From Streptomyces phaeochromogenes (GTDB lineage: Bacteria > Actinomycetota > Actinomycetes > Streptomycetales > Streptomycetaceae): a DNA stretch of 64,000 bases. Below, piece after piece: positions 35,256 through 44,137 of the stretch (the stretch's first letter is position 1; each line of letters begins with the position of its first letter). Where the stretch lies: contig NZ_LIQZ01000094.1 in assembly GCF_001418655.1 (NCBI RefSeq), positions 1 through 64,000 of the forward strand, in the 5' to 3' direction. The notes beneath the pieces are model-generated. The model did not search any database, was not told where the DNA came from, and saw nothing but the letters and a program-made list of their open reading frames with translations. The translations under genes and the position numbers were made by a program.

Positions 35256-35378
35256 TGGTCGAGCATAGACGTGCCCAACTGATGGTTGTGGCTCGCCCGG
35301 GAGTCGGTTGTTTGATCCCGCGCCGGTGCGTCCGGTGTGATTCAGCGACCCGAACATCGGTCGTCACGAGGGAGTCAC

Positions 35379-36626
35379 ATGCGCGTGCGGTTGGGGCGCA
35401 GTTTCGGTTGGCTGTGGTCGGCCTACGCCGTCAGTACATACGGTACGTGGCTTGCCTTCGGCGCGTTCCCGCTGATCGCGGTCCAAGTGCTGCACGCGTC
35501 GGCGCTCGCCGTGTCGGTGCTGGAAGCGGCCGGGCTTGCCGTCGCGGCGGTCGTCGCGTTCTCGCTGGGGCCGTGGGTCGAGCACCGGGCCAAGCGTCCG
35601 GTGATGATCGCGATGGACCTGATCCGGTTCGTCGCGGTGGCAAGCATCCCGATCGCGTACGTCCTCGGTCTGCTGTCGTACGGGCAACTGCTGGTTGTGT
35701 CGGTGATCTCAGGCACGGCGAGCATCGCCTTCTCTGCCGCATCCGGCGCCTACCTGAAGTACCTCCTCCGCGGTGATCACCTCCTCGTGGCGAACGGGAG
35801 ATTCGAGGGAACGAGCTGGGTGGCGACCGCGGCGGGCCCGCCCCTCGGCGGTGCGCTCATCGGGTTGCTCGGCCCGGTCATCACGGTCATGGCAGACGCC
35901 CTCAGCTACCTGCTGTCCGCGCTCGGGGTCCTCCGCATCCGCGGAGGCGACATCGCGGCGCCTCGCGACCGGGCCACGAGATTGCGCGGAGCCGACCTTC
36001 TCTGCGGGTGGCGGTTCATCCTCCGCGACCACGTGCTGAGACGTCTGTTCCTCAACTCGATCCTGGTCGGCGGCCTGATCATGGCCACGGCCCCGCTGCT
36101 GTCCGTCCTCCTGCTGGGCCAGTACCACTTCCCGGCCTGGCAATACGGTCTCGCCTTCGGTATCCCGGCCCTCGGCGGCTTCGTGGGCGCCCGCCTCTCC
36201 GCGCGCCTCGTGACCCGCTACGGCCGATACCGGATCATGACCGTCTTCGGCTGGCTGCGATCACTCTTCCCGCTCGGTCTCGCGTTCGTCCGACCCGGCA
36301 TCCCCGGACTCCTCACTGTGATCATCGTCGAGGGCCTGCTGATCACCTGCATGGGCGTCTTCAACCCGATCTACGCAACAGAACGCCTGCAGCGGACCCC
36401 CGTGGATCGCACCGCCCAAGTCCTCAGCACCTGGAGCGCCACCAGCAAACTCATGCAGGCCGCCCTGATGGTGATCTGGGGCTTCCTCGCCACACTGACC
36501 AGCCCGCTCACCGCGATCACCATGTCCGGCGTACTCCTGCTCGGAACTCCGCTCCTGCTGCCCAAACGGATACATCTGTCGGCCCCCGTGCCCGCCTTGT
36601 CGGCCGAAGAGGTCCGGGCAGGATGA
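35379..36626 (+). CDS. MFS transporter
   Basis: Product of 415 residues with about twelve membrane segments. N-terminal FGWLWSAYAVSTYGTWLAFGAFPLIA and loop GPWVEHRAKRPVMIAMDLIRFV (motif A-like) place it in the MFS_3/EntS-like drug exporter group. ATG preceded by GAGGGA. It is divergent from a LysR gene. A stable inverted repeat follows about 100 bases after the stop. Substrate unknown. Confidence 0.9.
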   Translation: MRVRLGRSFGWLWSAYAVSTYGTWLAFGAFPLIAVQVLHASALAVSVLEAAGLAVAAVVAFSLGPWVEHRAKRPVMIAMDLIRFVAVASIPIAYVLGLLSYGQLLVVSVISGTASIAFSAASGAYLKYLLRGDHLLVANGRFEGTSWVATAAGPPLGGALIGLLGPVITVMADALSYLLSALGVLRIRGGDIAAPRDRATRLRGADLLCGWRFILRDHVLRRLFLNSILVGGLIMATAPLLSVLLLGQYHFPAWQYGLAFGIPALGGFVGARLSARLVTRYGRYRIMTVFGWLRSLFPLGLAFVRPGIPGLLTVIIVEGLLITCMGVFNPIYATERLQRTPVDRTAQVLSTWSATSKLMQAALMVIWGFLATLTSPLTAITMSGVLLLGTPLLLPKRIHLSAPVPALSAEEVRAG

Positions 36627-36725
36627 CGCACCTCAGTGCCCGGCTCAGGCCGGAAGGTTCCCGGCTCGCCGGTGTGGGCGGGGACGGCGTATTCGGGCCG
36701 GCGACCCACCGCCGCCATTGTGAGG

Positions 36726-36747
36726 CCCCTCGGTCGACCGGAGGGGG
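36726..36747 (+). terminator. hairpin after the MFS gene
   Basis: CCCCTCGGTC and GACCGGAGGGG form an almost perfect inverted repeat with a single bulged base and a minimal loop, about 100 bases beyond the MFS stop. Likely a terminator. Confidence 0.5.
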
Positions 36748-36878
36748 TCGGTAGAATCCGCACGTGCGTTGACCTTCCCGGCAGCGGCCAAGTGCCGCCG
36801 CAGACGGTGTGGGTGACCCCGATGCGTTTCGGGTCGCCCGGCTGGCATGCCCGTCATCACAACACCGGAGATCGCGCA

Positions 36879-37616
36879 ATGACTGCTCAGCAGCCCATCA
36901 CATACGACGCGTTTGTCGAACTCGCCGCCACTGATTCAGCAGTCGTCGGCCTCGTCCTCAAGGGGTCCCGCGCCCACGAGGGCATGACCACCGAGTACTC
37001 CGACCACGACCTGTACGTCGTCCTCGCCGACGGCGCGACGACAGCCCTCACCCGGTTCGCGGGGCACCGCACCCCAGAGCTCGACCTCGTCATCCTCTCC
37101 CTCGACGAGTTCCGCGCCGCCGGAATGCCCGGCTTCGAGAGGTACGCCCTCGCCCGCGCGCGGATCGTGCTCGACCGGCTCGACGGAGGCATCGCCCAGA
37201 TCCTGGCGGGCAAGGCACGGTTCGACGCCGACGATGCCTTCCGGGAGGCGGGCGAGTGGCTCGATGCCTACGCCAACTCCCTCTACCGATCGGTCAAGAA
37301 CGACCGCGACGGACATGCGCTCGCGGCCCGACTCGACGCCGCCGACAGCATCCGGTCTCTGCTGGAGTTGCTCTTCGCCCTCGACCGTCGCCCCCGCCCC
37401 TACAACAAGTATCTGGAATGGGAGCTTGCCCGATTCCCGCTGCCAGGGTGGGACACCGGCATGCTGCTCGACGCTTTGGACCGCATCTCAGGAATGGGCG
37501 ACGTGTCCACACAGCGTCGTCTCTTCACTCAGGTCGAGGCGGTGGCCCGCCGGGCCGGGCACGGCGCGGTGCTGGACGCATGGGGTGAGGACTTGGACCT
37601 GATGCGACCGCAGTAG
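36879..37616 (+). CDS. nucleotidyltransferase-like protein
   Basis: Product of 245 residues. The N-terminal part has LVLKGSRAHEGMTTEYSDHDLYVVL (about 26-50), a pol-beta-type nucleotidyltransferase pattern (GS followed by D-x-D), then ELDLVILSL with a third possible acidic residue. The rest is helical (NSLYRSVKNDRDGHALAARLDAADSIRSLLELLFALDRRPRPYNKYLEW), as in aminoglycoside-nucleotidyltransferase-like and DUF4037 proteins. Substrate unknown. GGAG nine bases before ATG. No toxin/antitoxin partner is present next to it. Confidence 0.75.
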   Translation: MTAQQPITYDAFVELAATDSAVVGLVLKGSRAHEGMTTEYSDHDLYVVLADGATTALTRFAGHRTPELDLVILSLDEFRAAGMPGFERYALARARIVLDRLDGGIAQILAGKARFDADDAFREAGEWLDAYANSLYRSVKNDRDGHALAARLDAADSIRSLLELLFALDRRPRPYNKYLEWELARFPLPGWDTGMLLDALDRISGMGDVSTQRRLFTQVEAVARRAGHGAVLDAWGEDLDLMRPQ

Positions 37617-37673
37617 GGGCGAGCGCACGGCGAGAAGCTCTTACGCCTCCGAGCTCGACCTGTCGGAGTTGGT

Positions 37674-38489
37674 TCAGCTTCCGGCATGCCTGGTGGAGCG
37701 GGCGTACTCGGTGGGGGTCTGGCCGTAGCGCTTCTTGAAGGCCCGGATGAAGTGGCTGCTGTCGGCGAACTGCCAGTGGGCGGCGAGTTCCGAGACGCTC
37801 AGTCGGCCGGACGGTGTGGCGAGGGCGAGCCGGGCTTCTTCCAGGCGCCGGTGGCGGATGCAGGCGGTCGCCGACTCTCCTGTCGTGGCGAAGGCCCGTT
37901 GCAGCGTGCGTACGGAGACGTTGAGTTGACGCGCCAGCATCGGTGGAGACAGTTCGGGGTCGGCGAGTTGGCCGTTCGCGAGGTCCTTCGCGGCCTGGGC
38001 GAGTGCCGGGGCCAGCAAGGGTTCCGTGTCGTCGAACCGATGCAGCGCCACCGCCTTGGCCAGCTCGATCAGGCTGCTGTGCGCGGCCTCCACACCGGCC
38101 GGACTCAGTTCGGCCATCGTTGCGTGGACCATGTTCGAGTGGGCGGCCAGAAGGCGTACCTCGGCCGAGTCCGCCGATCCGGTCATGATCCTGTTCCCCG
38201 GCAGGGGTTTGAGCATCGCGGCGGGCAGGACGAGGACCTGGGCCGTCGTGTGGGGCACCGTCTCGAAGTGTGACGGCCGTCCGACGTGCCGGAGGAGGAA
38301 CTGCCCGCCCGGGACGGTGTGTTCGGCACGATCGCGCGTGCCGCCCAACATCCAGGCTCCGCGCCGCACCACGTACATCCGCACCTGATCCTCAACGCCG
38401 CCCGGGTTACCCGCGGTCCGGATCGCCGACACTCCGTGGACATCGGTGATCGCCACATCACGTACTTTGGCGACGCGGCCCTTGACCAC
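37674..38489 (-). CDS. AraC-family regulator, N-terminally truncated
   Basis: From a GTG at 38489 the frame gives 271 residues; AraC_binding_2-type members are usually about 320. Two C-terminal helix-turn-helix units are intact (SVRTLQRAFATTGESATACIRHRRLEEARL and SVSELAAHWQFADSSHFIRAFKKRYGQTP). The sensor domain begins abruptly at KVRDVAITDVHGV, missing roughly its first 40-50 residues. Upstream of about 38500 the DNA belongs to a divergent acetoacetyl-CoA synthetase fragment, so the original 5' end and promoter were lost. No ribosome site precedes the GTG. It may be a pseudogene. Confidence 0.65.
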   Translation of the reverse strand: MVKGRVAKVRDVAITDVHGVSAIRTAGNPGGVEDQVRMYVVRRGAWMLGGTRDRAEHTVPGGQFLLRHVGRPSHFETVPHTTAQVLVLPAAMLKPLPGNRIMTGSADSAEVRLLAAHSNMVHATMAELSPAGVEAAHSSLIELAKAVALHRFDDTEPLLAPALAQAAKDLANGQLADPELSPPMLARQLNVSVRTLQRAFATTGESATACIRHRRLEEARLALATPSGRLSVSELAAHWQFADSSHFIRAFKKRYGQTPTEYARSTRHAGS

Positions 38490-38534
38490 GGTGGCCTGAT
38501 CGGACCTGCTCGCCGCACCCGCCGAGCCCGGCTT

Positions 38535-39311
38535 CGATTCGGCCCCGGCGTACTGCTGAACGTGGGCAGCGGCGGGACCGATGTGCACGGGAATCCTGCA
38601 AGGCAGTCCACTGCAGCCAGTCCGGGCGGGGGAGATCTCCGGCCCCTGCCTGGGCTCGCCGCCACCGCGTACGACGAGCAGGGCGACGAAGTGACCGACA
38701 GGCTCGGTGAGTTGGTCATCACCCGACCCATGCCCTCGATGCCCGTCGGCTTCTGGGGTGACACCGAGGGCGACCGCTACCGGGACACCTATTTCGACAC
38801 CTATCCGGGCGTGTGGTGCCACGGCGACTGGGTGCGCTTCTCCGCGGCGACGGGCAGTTGCACGGTGGCCGGACGATCCGACGCCACCCTCAACCGCGGC
38901 GGGGTGCGCCTGGGCACCGCGGAGTTCTACCGTGTCGTCGAAGAACTGCCCGAGGTCGACGACAGCCTGGTTGTCCACCTGGAGGACCCCGTCGGCAGCC
39001 CCGGCGAACTGCTGCTGTTCGTCGCACTGCACGACGGCTCCGAGCTGGACGACGCCCTGCGCAAGCGGATCGAGACAGTGCTGCGCAACGCCCTCTCGCC
39101 GCGTCATGTGCCCGACAGCGTCATCCCCGTACCGGTGATTCCGAGGAACCGTACCGGCAAGAAGCTCGAACTCCCGGTGAAGAGGCTCCTGTTGGGAGCC
39201 GCGCTGTCCGAAGCCGTCAGCCGTGACACCCTTGCCGAGCCGACCTCGCTGGACCCCTTCACGGTCCTGGCCGCCGAGCGCCAAGTGCAAGGGTGGATCG
39301 GTCCGGCGTAG
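38535..39311 (+). pseudogene. acetoacetyl-CoA synthetase C-terminal fragment, frameshifted
   Basis: The plus strand encodes the C-terminal third of an acetoacetate-CoA ligase: LLNVGSGGTDV, then in another frame ILQGSPLQPVRAGEISGPCLG, then back in frame LAATAYDEQGDEV, ITRPMPSMPVGFWGD, YFDTYPGVWCHGDWVRF, SDATLNRGGVRLGTAEFY and the catalytic-lysine region RTGKKLELPVKRLL. Frame changes lie near 38594 and 38653. The first ~400 residues, including the AMP-binding P-loop, are absent. It is non-functional and abuts the truncated AraC gene. Confidence 0.85.
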
Positions 39312-39331
39312 CCGGTGGTGTACTGCAGTAC

Positions 39332-39973
39332 ATGCCGCCCATGGACGAAGAACGAGAAGTGCTGAAGACGGGGGTCTTCCTCGCGGTGTTCTCGTCGGCG
39401 CTGCTCGTGGGGGTCGGGCTCTTCTGGGGATTTCCATGGCAGGTGTCGTTGCTGTTTGTCGTTGTCTCGGTCGCGATTGCCGGCCTGATCTCCGGTATGA
39501 CGCTGGCCGGCGTGCGAAGCGCCGCACGTCGGAAGGCGTTGACTCACGGAGCTCTGGTCACGTGGGCCGGCCGCAACGAGGGGCGCTTCGGCATCACCGT
39601 GGCGGAGTTCACCGGCGACGCACAGGGGTGGGAGTTGCCGGCAAGTCCGCGATTCCGCGGTGAGTTGCTCGCCGTGGGCCGCCCGCAGGGCGTTGAGGTG
39701 GGCGTCGCCTGCTCTGTCGAGGACGTCGGCGAGGCGGGAACGGCAGTCACGGCGGTCCTGGTCCGTCTGCCTGGTCAGCGGTCGCCCGCACGGCTGAGCC
39801 GTCGGGAGATACGTCGGCTGGACCTGCCGTACGGCGTGGATTCGGTGGAGACGGGCGACCGCGAACTGCGCGTGCGGTACGAGGGCTGGCCGCACTCGCC
39901 TTCGGCGGTGGACGTGCTGGTCGACGCGGCCGTTCACTTGGCGGCGAACCCACACGATGTCGGCGACGCGTGA
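39332..39973 (+). CDS. membrane protein of unknown function
   Basis: Product of 213 residues with two adjacent transmembrane helices near the N-terminus (GVFLAVFSSALLVGVGLFWGF and VSLLFVVVSVAIAGLISGMTLAG) and a soluble beta-rich C-terminal domain. Starts at 39332 or 39341 are both possible. I do not recognise the family. Its stop codon lies inside a heptanucleotide tandem repeat, so the last residues may vary between strains. Confidence 0.65.
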   Translation: MPPMDEEREVLKTGVFLAVFSSALLVGVGLFWGFPWQVSLLFVVVSVAIAGLISGMTLAGVRSAARRKALTHGALVTWAGRNEGRFGITVAEFTGDAQGWELPASPRFRGELLAVGRPQGVEVGVACSVEDVGEAGTAVTAVLVRLPGQRSPARLSRREIRRLDLPYGVDSVETGDRELRVRYEGWPHSPSAVDVLVDAAVHLAANPHDVGDA

Positions 39974-40027
39974 CGCGTGACGCGTGACGCGCGAGGCGTG
40001 AGGCGTGAGGCGTGAGGCGTGAGGCGT
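39965..40027. repeat. heptanucleotide tandem repeat (nine units)
   Basis: Nine head-to-tail 7-bp units: three GACGCGT, one GACGCGC, then five GAGGCGT. The first unit covers the end of the membrane protein gene, and its TGA arises at the junction of units one and two. A 7-bp period shifts the reading frame with each copy change. A good candidate for slippage variation. Confidence 0.9.
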
Positions 40028-40068
40028 GCCGTGGTGGCCGTCCGGCGGAACCTGTGCCCAGTGGCCGG

Positions 40069-40620
40069 CTAAGAGGCGTCGACGTAAGCGAGATGAGTGC
40101 CGCAGACAGTGCAGCGGAAGAGCATGGCGGATGCTCCCTTGCCCAGGTGCGTCAGGAAGTGCTCAAGCTTGGCTGCGTCGTGCCAGCCGCTCATACGCAG
40201 GTCGAGCCGGAGGTGGTCGAGAGCGTCGGGGTGTGCTGCCAGTTCGGTGTAGCCGACCTCGCCGAGGAAGGCGGTCGCGTCGTCGCAGTGGACGAGCCAG
40301 TGCGGATCCTGCCAGGCGTGGAAGCCGGGGGTACGGTGGGCGACCTCCTCCAGGGTCTCGTCGCTGATGCCGTCGAGCCCGTAGGCGTCGATGAATTCAC
40401 CTTCGAACCGTTCGGCGGCGCTGCCGTCGGCGATGCACCAGGGGCAGAAGCTCCCGTCGACCTCTTGGGCGGTGTAGAAGGTCGCGGTGTAGATCCACCC
40501 TGTGCCGCGGTGGCAGCAGGCGCACTTCTCGGTGCTCGCGCGGATGGATCCGCTGGCGAGCGGGTCCGGGTGGTAACGGAAGACTGGCAGGCCGACGCTC
40601 ACCGCTGCTGCCCGATCCAT
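40069..40620 (-). CDS. CbrC (UPF0167) family protein
   Basis: Product of 183 residues matching the CbrC/UPF0167 family: LPVFRYHPDPLASGSI near the start, then zinc-binding-type cysteine pairs (CACCHRGTG and FCPWCIADG), and a late CTVCGTHL pair. In E. coli CbrC is a target of the CreBC system and affects colicin E2 tolerance, but Streptomyces members have no assigned role. It stands alone. Confidence 0.85.
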   Translation of the reverse strand: MDRAAAVSVGLPVFRYHPDPLASGSIRASTEKCACCHRGTGWIYTATFYTAQEVDGSFCPWCIADGSAAERFEGEFIDAYGLDGISDETLEEVAHRTPGFHAWQDPHWLVHCDDATAFLGEVGYTELAAHPDALDHLRLDLRMSGWHDAAKLEHFLTHLGKGASAMLFRCTVCGTHLAYVDAS

Positions 40621-40705
40621 GAGCCGCAGCCCATCCCTGTCAGTGCCATGGGCTGCGGTCCGTCCTCAAGGAGATCTGTGATCAAGTGCGATGCCTCGCC
40701 GTGCC

Positions 40706-41068
40706 CTACTCGGTGTCAGGACCGTCGAGGAACCCAAGCAGCAGGGCGGCCTCCGCGCGGAGCCGTGCCGCTCGGTCGGCGTGCGCGGGTGCGGTCAACT
40801 GCTCCGCAGCCTCCAGCCGTTCGGCGGCCTCGGCACGCACGACATCCACCACACCGCGCTCGCTCAGCTCACACCGCGCCGCTTCGGTGGCGCCGGCACC
40901 GACCGGCGACTGCTCGAGGGCCACGCCGCGCAGCTCGGCTTCGTCCACGGGCGCCGCCTCGGCGTTGTCCAGAGCGGCGAGTGTTGACCGCAGGGCGCTC
41001 ACCGCGGCCTTGTCACGCGCACGCATCGCTTCCGGCAGGGCTTGACGCATTCGAAGACGTACAGACAT
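40706..41068 (-). CDS. YqeY-like small protein
   Basis: Product of 120 residues. The N-terminal MSVRLRMRQALPEAMRARDKAAVSALRSTLAALDNAEA resembles the start of GatB/YqeY-domain proteins, which are helical and sometimes associated with amidotransferases. The rest is Glu/Ala-rich and helical. The functional role is unclear. It may be read as an independent gene; ATG start with GGTCACC-type weak upstream sequence. Confidence 0.65.
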   Translation of the reverse strand: MSVRLRMRQALPEAMRARDKAAVSALRSTLAALDNAEAAPVDEAELRGVALEQSPVGAGATEAARCELSERGVVDVVRAEAAERLEAAEQLTAPAHADRAARLRAEAALLLGFLDGPDTE

Positions 41069-41167
41069 GCCGGTGACCTTACGGCGGGCGCCCCTGGACC
41101 CACAACGCGATATACGACGTGCAGCACCGGACTTGCCGTCAACTGAGGCGCCCTGCCTTGCCGGTGG

Positions 41168-42169
41168 TCAGCCCCGGGCCACCGCGATGGCCCCCGAGAG
41201 CCTCTCTCCCGCCTCGTAGATCATGTACGGGACGCCGCCGTCGGTGCCGAAGGAGGGTGCCGCGGCACGACCGTTCTCCGGAGCGGTGCCGCGCGAGTTG
41301 TAGAAGACGCCGAGGTGGGTCCGCTTGCTGAAGTCGTTGCCGACCTCGGTGATCATGATGTCGCCGCCGCTCTCCTTGTCCTTGTTGTAGACGACGTAGG
41401 TGCTGTTGTTGCGGTAGAGCAGGTGCGGGCCGCCGACGTTGACGGCGCCGACGTCGCCGTGCCGGACCAGCGGCTGCTGGTCGTAGGCCCAGGTGCGGCC
41501 GTCGGCGGACCAACCCCAGTGGATGTCACGGTGGTTGGTCGTGTTGTTGAGCATGAAGACCATCACGTAGCGGGCGCCGCGTGAGGGCAGGTCGTGGCGG
41601 AAGACCCGGGCGTACGACGTCTCGTTGGTTCCTGCCGGGAGCATGGAGGCCGACAGCACGACCTTGTCGTACGTGAAGTGGATCCCGTCGGCCGAGCGGG
41701 CGAGGCGGGTCGTGGTGTTCTCTCCGTGGAAGTACAGCCAGAACTCCTTGGCGTCCGCGTTCCACAGCACGTGGGGGGACGAGACATGGCTGACGGAGTA
41801 GTGCGGGGACCAGCTGTTGCGGACGATCGGGTTCGACGGGTACTCCGTGAACGGCCCTTCCAGCGAGTTGCCGTAGGCCAGGCAGATGCCACCGGGCGCG
41901 TCGTGCGGCGCGTAGTACAGGTAGTAGCGGCCGAGCGGGGCGCTCAGCTTGTCGTAGACGCCTCTGATGCAGGGGAAGATGATCTCGCCGGTCGGGTTGT
42001 ACTTCAGCTGAGACGGCGTCAGAAGCGTACGTACGTATGTGTAGTCGGGGAATCCGCCGGGTGCTGCGGCCGAGGGCTGCGCGCCCACGGTCGTCCCGAC
42101 GGCGAGGGCGGCTCCGGTGGCCGCGGTGGCGCGCAGGAAGAGGCGTCGGTCGAGGTGTTGCTCCTGCAT
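41168..42169 (-). CDS. Tat-exported beta-propeller glycosidase-like protein
   Basis: Product of 333 residues. Twin-arginine signal DRRLFLRATAATGAALAVGTTVG (cleavage near residue 36). The mature part looks like a five-bladed beta-propeller of GH43/GH117-like proteins (YYLYYAPHDAPGGICLAYGNSLEGPFTEYPSNPIV, SPHVLWNADAKEFWLYFHGE, SADGIHFTYDKVVL). Catalytic acidic residues cannot be assigned with certainty. It is last in a minus-strand run from the LacI gene at 49115, separated by 66 bases from the permease. It probably acts on the extracellular substrate that the operon then imports. Confidence 0.7.
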   Translation of the reverse strand: MQEQHLDRRLFLRATAATGAALAVGTTVGAQPSAAAPGGFPDYTYVRTLLTPSQLKYNPTGEIIFPCIRGVYDKLSAPLGRYYLYYAPHDAPGGICLAYGNSLEGPFTEYPSNPIVRNSWSPHYSVSHVSSPHVLWNADAKEFWLYFHGENTTTRLARSADGIHFTYDKVVLSASMLPAGTNETSYARVFRHDLPSRGARYVMVFMLNNTTNHRDIHWGWSADGRTWAYDQQPLVRHGDVGAVNVGGPHLLYRNNSTYVVYNKDKESGGDIMITEVGNDFSKRTHLGVFYNSRGTAPENGRAAAPSFGTDGGVPYMIYEAGERLSGAIAVARG

Positions 42170-42235
42170 GGTGGCTCCAATGACAGAAGGGTGGCGGAAG
42201 GTGTGTGGCTCGGCGGGCCCGAACGGGGCCCGGGC

Positions 42236-43534
42236 TCAGAGATAGGTGGCCGCGGTCACGCACAGGCCGCCGAGGGCGACCGCCCAGACGTACGGCAGGG
42301 TGCGCACCATGACTTGCTGGGGAGAGACGCCCGCGTACTGGGCGCTCCACACGGTCTGTGTGCTGGTGGGGTCGGCGACGCCGAAGACCTGGTTGTACGA
42401 GGTGGCCATGCCGAGGACGGCGACCGCGGGGTAGATGCCCGTGGCGATGAGGACGCCGGCGATGCCCGCGCCGAGCCCGAACACGTTGAGCGGGCCGCGG
42501 TAGAGGCACAGCGGGACGAGGAGCGTGAAGACGAGGACGAACACCACGGGGTTGTGCGGGCTGACGGCCTTGACGAGCGGTTCGAGCGCGTCGACGGCGC
42601 CGGGCAGTTTCACGGCCGCGAGCAGGATGCCGATGGAGATGAACAGGACGAGCGGCGGGGCGGCCACCTCGAAGCCGCCGTACAGGGTGCGCAGCAGCCG
42701 CTTGTTCATCCCGCCGGGCCGCGTCGTGGTGACCAGCGCGTACAGGACGCCCGCCAACAGCGAGGGGATGATGGCGAGTTCGAAGCCCAGGGCGAGAACG
42801 AGCGGGACGGCGGGGGCGAGCAGCGCGTACCAGGGCGCGTCGCCCAGCTCCGCGCGACGTGAACGAGGCTTCGCGCCGGAGGAGCCGGGGGAGTCGACGG
42901 CCTTGAGTGACCAGGCGTGCTCGGTGCCCCGCCTTCGCGTCTCGACGACGACGAACGCGAGAGCGGCGGCCAGGGCGAACGGGAAGAGCTTCACCATGAA
43001 GCCGCGCACGGTCGGGATCGGCAGTTCCAGCGCGGTCGAGAAGAACTGCCACAGCGGCAACTCGAAGGGGATGCCCACGGCGATGCCCATCAGGACCGTG
43101 CCCGCGGCGGTCACCTTGGGTACGCCGACGGCGATCATGGCGGGGATGCCGATGATGCCGGCGAGCATCGCGGCGGGCGCCGAGCCGGTCACCGTACCGA
43201 CGAGAGCGGACACGGCGAGGACGCCGAGGGCCACCACGGTCGGGCGGTCACCGCCGAACTCGACGATCTTGCGGACGAGCGTGCCCGCGATGCCTGTCTC
43301 GTCGAGGAGCTTGCCCAGCCAGGACCCCAGAATGATCGCGATCATGGTGGCGGCCAGGGCCGGCGCGCCTTCCTGGAGGACGGTGTCCAGCACGCTGTTC
43401 TTGCCGGTGAACGGGGCCCCGGCGAGAAAGGCGATGGCGACGGCGAGCAGGGCCAGCGCGAAGGCGGTGGGTAGTTTGCGGGTGAGCATCAGGGCGACGC
43501 CGGCCGCCATGACGAGAAGGATGACGACACCCAT
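42236..43534 (-). CDS. ion-coupled permease (GntP/citrate-transporter-like)
   Basis: Product of 432 residues with about twelve membrane segments. Start MGVVILLVMAAGVALMLTRKLPTAFALALLAVA is of the gluconate/C4-dicarboxylate/citrate ion-transporter superfamily; the internal TGSAPAAMLAGIIGIPAMIAVGVPKV and NVFGLGAGIAGVLIATGIYP are discontinuous-helix-type segments. It probably imports an organic acid or sugar acid with H+ or Na+. It lies three bases after the HExxH gene in the same operon, so its substrate is presumably the compound processed by the hydantoinase and flavoprotein. Confidence 0.75.
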   Translation of the reverse strand: MGVVILLVMAAGVALMLTRKLPTAFALALLAVAIAFLAGAPFTGKNSVLDTVLQEGAPALAATMIAIILGSWLGKLLDETGIAGTLVRKIVEFGGDRPTVVALGVLAVSALVGTVTGSAPAAMLAGIIGIPAMIAVGVPKVTAAGTVLMGIAVGIPFELPLWQFFSTALELPIPTVRGFMVKLFPFALAAALAFVVVETRRRGTEHAWSLKAVDSPGSSGAKPRSRRAELGDAPWYALLAPAVPLVLALGFELAIIPSLLAGVLYALVTTTRPGGMNKRLLRTLYGGFEVAAPPLVLFISIGILLAAVKLPGAVDALEPLVKAVSPHNPVVFVLVFTLLVPLCLYRGPLNVFGLGAGIAGVLIATGIYPAVAVLGMATSYNQVFGVADPTSTQTVWSAQYAGVSPQQVMVRTLPYVWAVALGGLCVTAATYL

Positions 43535-43537
43535 GGG

Positions 43538-44137
43538 TCACTTCTCTCTTCCGGGCCGGGTGAGTTCCGCGCGCAGCGCGGCGGTGAGGAGCAGGGGGCT
43601 GCGGCCGAGTCCGCAGACGGTTCGGGCGTAGGCGTGCGCGGCGACTTCCTCGGCACCGGCGACATGACCAGCCAGGCGGTGGCGTCCGAGACGCAGCACG
43701 GTGTGGTCGAGCGCCTGCTTGAGCGCGGCCTTCGCGGGGCCGTGGTGGAGGTGGGCGTGCACCGCCTCGTGGGCCAGCGCGGCGGCGCGCACCGAGCCGG
43801 GCGGGTACCAGGCCCGCCAGCCACGGGCGTCGACCAACTTCTCGGCGAGGGCGAGCATGTCGGTGTAGAGCTCGACCGTCGGGGGCCGCGATGTGTAGCG
43901 GGCGAGCAGCATCCGCTCCAGGCCGTCGTCCCGTTCGACCACGCGAGCGGTGGACGGGACGGGTGCGAGCCGCGACCCGAACTCGTCGGCCCTGAGGGCC
44001 CATTGGCGCAGCAGCTCGCGGTCCCGGCCCTCGTGGGTGGGCGTGGCGGCCAGCAGTCGTACGCCCCATTCGATGTCGTCGACAGACGTGGGATCCATCA
44101 ACTCCCGGTCGGTGGAGGCAAGTTCGACGGCCGTCAT
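43538..44137 (-). CDS. small HExxH-motif protein of unknown function
   Basis: Product of 199 residues, cytoplasmic. It contains AHEAVHAHLHHG, an HExxH zinc motif at residues 123-127, followed by AEEVAAHAYAR with Glu163/Glu164, a spacing like that of gluzincin-type ImmA/IrrE minimal peptidases (HExxH plus ExxA). I recognise no named family. Its start overlaps the stop of the hydantoinase gene (ATGA), and the permease starts three bases after its stop, so it is tightly built into the operon. It may be a metal-dependent hydrolase acting with the HyuA-like protein, or a structural partner. Function is open. Confidence 0.75.
   Translation of the reverse strand: MTAVELASTDRELMDPTSVDDIEWGVRLLAATPTHEGRDRELLRQWALRADEFGSRLAPVPSTARVVERDDGLERMLLARYTSRPPTVELYTDMLALAEKLVDARGWRAWYPPGSVRAAALAHEAVHAHLHHGPAKAALKQALDHTVLRLGRHRLAGHVAGAEEVAAHAYARTVCGLGRSPLLLTAALRAELTRPGREK

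Noticed and set aside
36879..37616. Nucleotidyltransferase as toxin of a toxin-antitoxin or defence system
   Set aside because: No antitoxin partner, helicase or nuclease is adjacent; the flanking genes are an MFS exporter and a truncated AraC gene.
39965..40027. CRISPR array
   Set aside because: Units are 7 bp head to tail with no spacers and no cas genes nearby.
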